Assembly (NCBI GenBank): GCA_905221605.1
Contig: CAJNDS010002834.1
Span: 1,080,674-1,115,673 of the forward strand
Origin: Symbiodinium natans
Lineage: Eukaryota > Sar > Dinophyceae > Suessiales > Symbiodiniaceae
Direction: 5' to 3'
Length of the DNA: 35,000 bases
In this document: piece after piece, positions 8,130 to 15,600 of the stretch
Layout: each line of letters starts with the position of its first letter
How positions within the stretch are numbered: the first letter of the stretch is position 1
The notes under the pieces: model-generated
Database searches by the model: none
Told to the model about the DNA's origin: nothing
What the model saw: only the letters and a program-made list of their open reading frames with translations
Translations under genes and position numbers: made by a program

Positions 8130-8248
8130 CAGCAGCCGGACCACTTCCAGGAGCTCCAGACGGTGTAGTCCCGGTACCTGCGGCGGACGAGGGAGATCAT
8201 CCTCCATGGCTGGCAGAGATCCTAACCAAGGATCCCCCTCTTGAAGGC

Positions 8249-9604
8249 ATGAAGAAAGAGCAACTGTTGAAGGCTGGATGGGTTACTGTGAATGGTGATC
8301 CCCACGTCAAGGTTGCCCATAACCCAAAGACCTTCAGAACACCTGCACCTCGCTACCCCAAGTATCGAATTCGTTCCACCTGGGGATACAAAGATGGCGA
8401 GTGGAAGCAGCTGGAGAACAAGGTCAACATGGACGAGCTCGACGCCGTCTACGGGAAGGTACCTGAGGGTACCAACATGACCATCACTGTCTTTACCATG
8501 CCCGATGGCGGTGAAGATGTGCCCGATAGCGACGTTGAGGTCCACATTCCAAAGTCGAAGAAGGACGAGGCGTCTCTAAGAGCTGAAGCGGAATCCGTGC
8601 AGCATCTTTTGAGTCATCGTCCAAAGAACCCTTTCTGTCCGGTATGTCAACGAGCCAAAATGTATGCTCCGCATGCCAGAAGAAAGGGAGGGTCTAGCAC
8701 TGTGCACAGCAAGGGGTTCGGTGACCACATCACCATCGACCACATCATCACGAAGGACGCCAAGGACTACGGATTCGAAGGACAAACTGTAGCACATGTT
8801 GTGAAGGATGTCTTTACGAAGTTCCGTTATGTTTACCCGGCCGACAACAAAAGTGGTGAGCAGTGTTACGAAGATTTACTGCACTTTTTCGAGGTCGATG
8901 ATAATGTTAAGGTTGTTTACTCAGACAACGCTCATGAGTTCGACTACGCGGTTAAGCAACTCCAAGCTAGGCACAACACATCCAGGGAGTATGTGGATCA
9001 GAACAAAGCAGTGATCGAGCGTGAAATACGAACGATCTTGGAAGGTACGCGTGCCAATTTGGTACAATCTGGTTTACCTGATCAGTTCTGGCCACTTGCA
9101 TCCCAACATCATGCTATTTCTTTGAACGTTAGTAAACGTCTTGACAACGGTTTAGTGCCATGGAATCAAAGGTTCGGGAGCGACTTCCAAGGGGTCCTTG
9201 TTCCCTTTGGGGCTAAGATTTTGTACTGGGCCGACCCCAAGCAGAAGCAGCCCAAAAGGTCAAAGTTTGCGGGGACGGGTATTGAAGGAATTTTCCTCGG
9301 GTATCATATCCAGCCTGGCTTCGTCTTCAAGGAAGAGTACTTAGTTGCTCCTTTGCAGGGAATCAACGAGGCCATCGAGAATGACGCCTTCAGGACTTTC
9401 AGGGCCAAAAGGCTTGAACTCCTGGAAGGGAAGTTCCAGTTCCCATTGTCACAGGATCTTGAAGCTCTGGGAAACCAGAAGCCGCCCGAACTCGATGATC
9501 AACATCACAACGCCGTTGAAGAAAGAAACCCGCATCAAGAAGAAGAAGATTTCGAAGGGGGAGTGGGGGAGTGGGGCCGCTCGATGAAGGAGATCGGCCA
9601 TTAG
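8249..9604 (+). CDS. copia integrase
   Basis: This 451-residue frame begins at ATG 8249, but the same frame is open from 8063 and reads plausibly as protein, so it probably begins as a frameshift product of Gag-Pro. The zinc-binding HHCC motif is H119, H123, C130, C133. The core catalytic residues are D164 (TIDHI), D226 (YSDNAHEF) and E257 (ERE); the D-to-E spacing of 31 is slightly under the usual 35. The typical copia run follows: FW near 271, fG...Y and a GIFLGY-like stretch. It inserts the element cDNA and made the 5-bp target duplication. The C-terminal end overlaps the reverse-transcriptase frame by 85 nt. Confidence 0.92.
   Translation: MKKEQLLKAGWVTVNGDPHVKVAHNPKTFRTPAPRYPKYRIRSTWGYKDGEWKQLENKVNMDELDAVYGKVPEGTNMTITVFTMPDGGEDVPDSDVEVHIPKSKKDEASLRAEAESVQHLLSHRPKNPFCPVCQRAKMYAPHARRKGGSSTVHSKGFGDHITIDHIITKDAKDYGFEGQTVAHVVKDVFTKFRYVYPADNKSGEQCYEDLLHFFEVDDNVKVVYSDNAHEFDYAVKQLQARHNTSREYVDQNKAVIEREIRTILEGTRANLVQSGLPDQFWPLASQHHAISLNVSKRLDNGLVPWNQRFGSDFQGVLVPFGAKILYWADPKQKQPKRSKFAGTGIEGIFLGYHIQPGFVFKEEYLVAPLQGINEAIENDAFRTFRAKRLELLEGKFQFPLSQDLEALGNQKPPELDDQHHNAVEERNPHQEEEDFEGGVGEWGRSMKEIGH
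9520..9604 (+). other. overlap of integrase and RT frames (second -1 junction)
   Basis: The RT frame is open from 9520 (stop at 9517-9519), while the integrase frame ends in TAG at 9602-9604. The overlap contains two G5 runs (AAGGGGGAG and TGGGGGAG) that could permit -1 slippage, though neither is a canonical heptamer. There is no in-frame ATG near the start of the RT frame, which favours frameshifting over reinitiation. Confidence 0.6.
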
Positions 9605-12600
9605 GAGGGTCAGCAAGGGACGACATTGTCTATCCTGCACGATATGATCCTCTAGATGATGTGCCCTTCTCAGTCCGAGAGAGACTGGCACCTGCGACTC
9701 CATCATTCAAAACAAAAGACGGAATCGGCATTCCGTATGGCTATCGCTGGGATGGGGAGAGACTGATCAAGCAAAAAGGCCTTTCCTCGCTTCCGGGCGT
9801 TCAAGCTAGAGTATGGAGCAAGCTGACCGTCGAAGAAAAGCACAAAGCGCTTGCAGAGCATCAAGCTTCAAAGCAAGCCAAGGTCGACGAGGACTACAAC
9901 CAGGCGATAAAGCACGTTCCAGCAATGCCGGTGTTGTATGGGAAACCCGAGGACCACCGAAAGAAAATGTGTTCCCTCTACGAGTCTAAGCTCCTGGAGA
10001 TTGCCCAGGACATGTACGCGGTCGTGGCCAAGATCCTGTCTGCGAAGGAGATTGAATCCAGTCCCGAAGCGCAGGCTGCCCTCGACAAAGAGTGGAAGAA
10101 GCTTGTTGATAAGGGTTGTTGGGTAGAGAAACGAGTGAGAGAGTACGACTCCGTTGCGGCAGAAGCACGAAAAACCAATGAGAAAGTGCACTTCGGGAAA
10201 ATCTTCGAAATCGGGACTCTAAAAGGTTCTGAGTTGAAGGAGAACGACCCGAATCGCCGTTACAAGGGTCGGTCAGTGTTTCAGGGCAACAAGGTCTTGG
10301 ATGAGAACTCTGATCATGCTCTCTTCGCAGAGATGTCGAGCAGTCCTGCTTCTATGGAGGCGGGCAAAATATTGGATGTCTTTGGATCTCAGCCCGGCTT
10401 CTCGATTCAGCAAGCGGATGCACGACAGGCGTATACGCAGGCTCTCTTCACTGGGGTTGAAACTTGGGTAAGGCTCCCTCGCAATAGATGGCCAAAAGGC
10501 TGGAGGTCTATGAAGGACCCGGTCGTTCCCCTGAAGTTGGCTCTTTATGGGCACCCAGATTCAGGGGGGATATGGGAACGTCATTGCGAGACTGAGCTCA
10601 AGAAGGTGGGATTCGAGCCTGTGCTCACTGACATCTGGAAGAGCGTGTTCTACAACGCCGATTTGGAGCTCTTAATGGTTATTTATGTTGACGACTTTAA
10701 ACTCGCTGGACCCACGAAGAACATCCAGAAAGGCTGGGAATCTATTGCAACAGTAATAGACATGGATCCCGCTGAGGTGATTGGACGTTACTTCGGATGT
10801 CAACACATCGAGGAAAAGAACGTCACGCTTTCCAAAGAGCACCATCCTTTTCACTATGTCTTCGAACCCGAAAATGAAACTGCAGCCCCAGCTAAGATTG
10901 CTGAGGACAGGTGGGACGTAATCCCGGAAGTCATGCTTGCAGTTCGGCACCATAGCTATCCCAGAAAGAGATTGTATATGCCCACTGAAGAAGATGTTCA
11001 GATGTTCCCTACGATTGGACCTCAAAGATACACCTTTCAGGCTGCAGATGGGGTGACAGAAGAACACCAAGACAACATGAACATCGCTAGGGACAAATGC
11101 TTCAAACAGTGGTGGACAGGTACGACGTACTTCGACCTCGCTGCCCGGGGGCCTGAAGAGTTCGGTCTGGCTGTTGCAGCTGCCCGAAAGGGTAAGTCGG
11201 TTCGAAACAAGGCCGAGGCAAAGAAGGAGGTCAAACAGAACAAGTTCGTTACTCTTTCAAGGGATCAGGAGGACAAGCCGGGCTCTATGACTAAACCGGT
11301 TACAAGAATCACCTATGACATGAAGGATTTCTTGCATTCTTGTGTGGATCGCTACTGTGAATTGGCAAAGGTGGATCGTAGCTCGTTGAAGTCAGTGAGC
11401 ACACCATTCCACGAACTTCGGACTGCCACTCCTATCGTCAACGAAACGGAGAAGACAGGGCGGCTCCAACCTATTGCAAGTAAGGTCCTCATGAAAATCC
11501 TGTTTGCTGCAAGAATGGCACGATGGGATCTTTTACGAGCAACTCAATCCTTGGCCTCGCGAGTCACAAAATGGAGTCCAGATTGTGATCTAGCATTACA
11601 TCGTCTTGTATCGTACATCAATTCCTCTATTGACCTCACTATGAGTGGGTTTATTGGGGATTCGATACATGATTGCAGGCTCTGGCTTTTTAGCGACGCT
11701 GACTTCGCAGGTGAGTATGATTCAAAATCTACTACTGGATGTGCTCTGTTTCTGGTGGGCCCGAACACGTACTACCCCATCAACGCCTTCAGTAAGAAAC
11801 AAACGTCCATAACAATGAGCTCTACCGAGTCTGAAGTGGTGTCGGCTAATCAGGGTGTACGCGCCCAAGGTCTTCCAAGCCTCAGCCTCTGGTACTTCCT
11901 TTGGCGCGGCAAAGCCGACCGCGAGGTTGGGCCGAGGGCTGAGATGAAGTCTACGAGCAATTCTGTTGTGGCACGCATAGACCCTGAACTTGATGAGATT
12001 CGGTATGGCACTACCAGACCCGATGGCATGTCTATTGCAGATATCAATGGTTTGCACGTTCAGCTTCCCAAATGTTTTCAGATTAGGCATTTGGAAGACA
12101 ACCAAGCGACCATTACTCTGCTGTTATCAGGGCGTGCAGGTGTGCTTCGACATACAGATCGCACACAAAAGGTTAGCTTCGGATGGCTCCGTCAGCAATA
12201 TGAAGAAGGACATTTTCGCCTCCTCAATGTTGACACCAGCGAGCAAGTTGCAGACGTGTTCACAAAGCCTTTTACGGAGCGAACAAAATGGATACATGCG
12301 TTGAAGCTCATTGCTCACACCTACAAGTCGGTCGACCCTCAAGCCGGAAGAAATTCCGTGTCGAAATCTGTTCCCGCTGCTCCGAAGTCGGTCTGCATTA
12401 CCACAGAGCAACTGGAACACGTTGCAAAACTGCTTCGCCGAGCTGATCGCTATGATTTCGAAGATCTCGAGCAGGTCGCCGAAATGATGTACGACAACCT
12501 TCGTATGTCGAGCTCAAGACTTCGCAGTGTTGTTCGTTCCGGCACCGAGTTGGCTCCCAAATACTTCGTGTTTGGGTTGTGGGCACATGGTGGGTGCTTC

Positions 12601-15600
12601 GGACTAACAAAGCGTACTGGCCAAATGTCCCAACTGTGCCGCTACATAAATGGTTTCATCCGCAAGCACGCTCCAAAGCATTTTACCTGGACTTCGTTTG
12701 TCATCAATTTTATGGGCAGGGCTGGCGTTCACAGCGACAAGTTTAACCTCAGAGGCAGCCAAAACTGGTCCTTCGGCTTCGGTCCCTATCAGGGAGGCGA
12801 GCTCTGGGTGGAGGACCCCGACCAAAGAATGGACGCTTTCACTGACAAAGACGGTAAGACCTGGCTTGGCCGTAACCTTCAAACTTGTCGAAAACCCGTG
12901 CTCCTAAACCCTCACCTTCGACATGCTGTCCAACCCTTTACAGGAAACAGGCATTCTCTCATTGCCTACTCATCAGGGGGGTGGACAAAGCTGGGTGACG
13001 ATGACAAGCAACTCCTACAAGACACTGATTTTAGGACGCCCCGAGCTCAGTTGAAATATGCGTGCGTTTGTTCATGTGCATCCCCTCACGATGAGGGGGG
13101 TAAACGTCCCAAAACCACTCCCGAAACGGTCGCGTCGGTTTTGCGCGCATCGATCGGGAACGCACAAACATACACCACGTGCACAAGTGCTTCGGTTGAG
13201 CCTGCTGTACCGACTCTCTCTGTGCTAGCTGGCTCTCTCCAAGTGGTCAGCAGTATTGAGGCACTAGGAACAATGTCGCGATTGGTCGCCCATGGTGCGG
13301 GCTACTCCTGCGATACTGGCATGGAGGGCCGACCTTTGGCCCTGCAAGGACATCTCAACATGCTCGTCAACGCCGGACTGAGCGTGGAGTACTTGCAGCT
13401 CCAGGCGGGGAAGGAGTATGACGCGCTCCTCAAGTCCTATGAGGTCTTCCCCCCACAGACCATCGCCAGCCTCAGCCTCAATGACCCCGAGATTCCAACG
13501 CCGAATCTGCTTAAGCTGGCTCGCATCTCGAACGAGGGTCTCAGCAAGCTCCAGCCAACCGAAAGGTTGCGCCGAAGTCGCTTTCTGCTAGTGGTGACGG
13601 ACTCAGTCACATCCCTTGGGCGACAGAACACCAAGGGGCAATGGAAATTCTCCATTCCCGAAGAGGAGATCTTCATGGCAGCACTGACCCTCAGGTACAC
13701 GAGCGATAAACTCCACATGTGCTGGGGAAAAACGCTTTCGTGGCTCACTTGGCAGGTGCAGGAGGAGATCCAGGCAATCCGTGCCAAGTATGGGTCGGAG
13801 TGCGAGATCGATGTGATCGTTTGGTGGTCAGGAAATGAAGTTGCTGGACGACGAGGATGCATCCCCACGCGGCTCGCTCCGGGCGCGGCATATTCGACCT
13901 CCCAGACCTCGGCAGAAGATGTTGCGAGGAAGGTGAGGCGCTGCGCCGACGCGCTAGCCACCCTAGCGGGTGAGCCGCATATCGGGTTTGTCCGCATCGT
14001 CGGCAACGTTGACCACGAGACCTACAACTTGCATCCCGCGTACAATGAATTCATCTCCAAGATGTTTGATGAATTCACGAGTCGCGGATTGCAAGTTCAG
14101 AACGCCACATCCCAGGCAATGAAGCTGTCCTATTACGATGATTTTCATCTTTGGGGTACCCCCGAAAACCGCAAGCAGATCCAAGACTACATCTACACCA
14201 CGGCGCTCCTTGGCGACCTAGAAAGGGAAGCGTCACGGTATGCAGATGTTCTGGATCGACTAGGAGATCTTTTCCCCTACGTCGAGGTGGAAGGCGGCTA
14301 CAGGATGGACAGTGCAGCAGGTCGTGAAGCCCTACGCCTCTACAAGGAGGTGGTTGAAAGTGGCAGAAAAGACCTGAAGGTCCACAAGATCAAGGCGCCT
14401 GTGCCCGTGAAGATCAGCAAGGAAGACACCTGGTGGGAGGTCCCCGACGCTAACACTGCGCATGAACCAGTTGCCGCACCCGCTCAGCAAGACAAGACGA
14501 TCGCCCGATCCGAGGTGGAATACCCTGTGGTTTCGGACGTATCGGAGATCGATGAGGTCAAGGGTGAGGTCGTCCAGGCCGAGTCAGAGAAGGCTGAGTA
14601 CCTTCCCCTGAACGAGGTCGTGCTCGCCGATGATGGGGATTACCGACCTCCCCTGGCGTCAGACGGCCGGGCAACAAGCGCAGCTACCCGAAAGGGTAAG
14701 TCGTCGGGGCAAAGCGAGGATGTCTACGCCCGCGAGATGTACCAGGACGCGTCCAAAACCCATGGTGGAGAGGAAAGCCAGGAGCAGGACCTCCCGATGA
14801 CCGGTTACTGGTACAACGGGGAGCTCCACGACCTTGAGCCTCTGCCAAGTGCCGATCTCCGCAAGTATGAACAGCGGGTGAACGTCAGGCACGGCGACCT
14901 CAAGCTGCTCAGCTTGCTCTTGAGGGGACACCAGAATGACTGGTATGGGCTGGACTTCGACATCGCCATGTGGACGGATGTCGATAAGCTCCTGGACCGC
15001 TTCAATGAAGCAACTCGTCGAAAATGGGGCGTAAGACAGCTACTGCAGGTGACCGCGCAGGACAAAAAGAGGAGGTTCGAGATTCTTGGGATCCGACACG
15101 AGATCAGCAGCAGCCTGAATCTCTCCCTCTTTCCTGTGCGGATCAGAGCAGTCACCGGCCACTCGGAGAAAGTGATGCGCATCGAGTCAGACGAGTTCCT
15201 TGCCCGGAGGTTTCTCACCGATGAGAATTTGGATGTCGCTCCACAGGTCATATACCACCGCACGGATGCGAAGAGCGTGGAGTTGATTTTGAAATCCGGG
15301 ATCAAGGTTGCTGGCGGCAGAAAGGGCGGGCGTGCCCATGCGTACTTCTCACCTACCACCCTCAAGGACGAGAAGTACACTTCTGGACTCAGGTCGACGC
15401 AGCCGTTCCAGATTGCGGTGAACCTGCATGAAGCTCTCCGAGATGGCCTCGTCTTCTTTGAGAACAGTACCCGCGGGATCTTGACCCGTGCAGTCGTTGG
15501 CCCTCAGTATATCCTGTCATGTGTGGACACCAACACGAACAAGGTGATCTACGCAAGAGCGGGAGAGGCCCAGCCTGCAGCCACCCGAGAGGGTGAGCCG

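Noticed and set aside
9571-9573. GTG at 9571 as a true start codon
   Set aside because: Eukaryotic translation rarely starts at GTG and the frame is open 51 nt further upstream; a frameshift product fits better.
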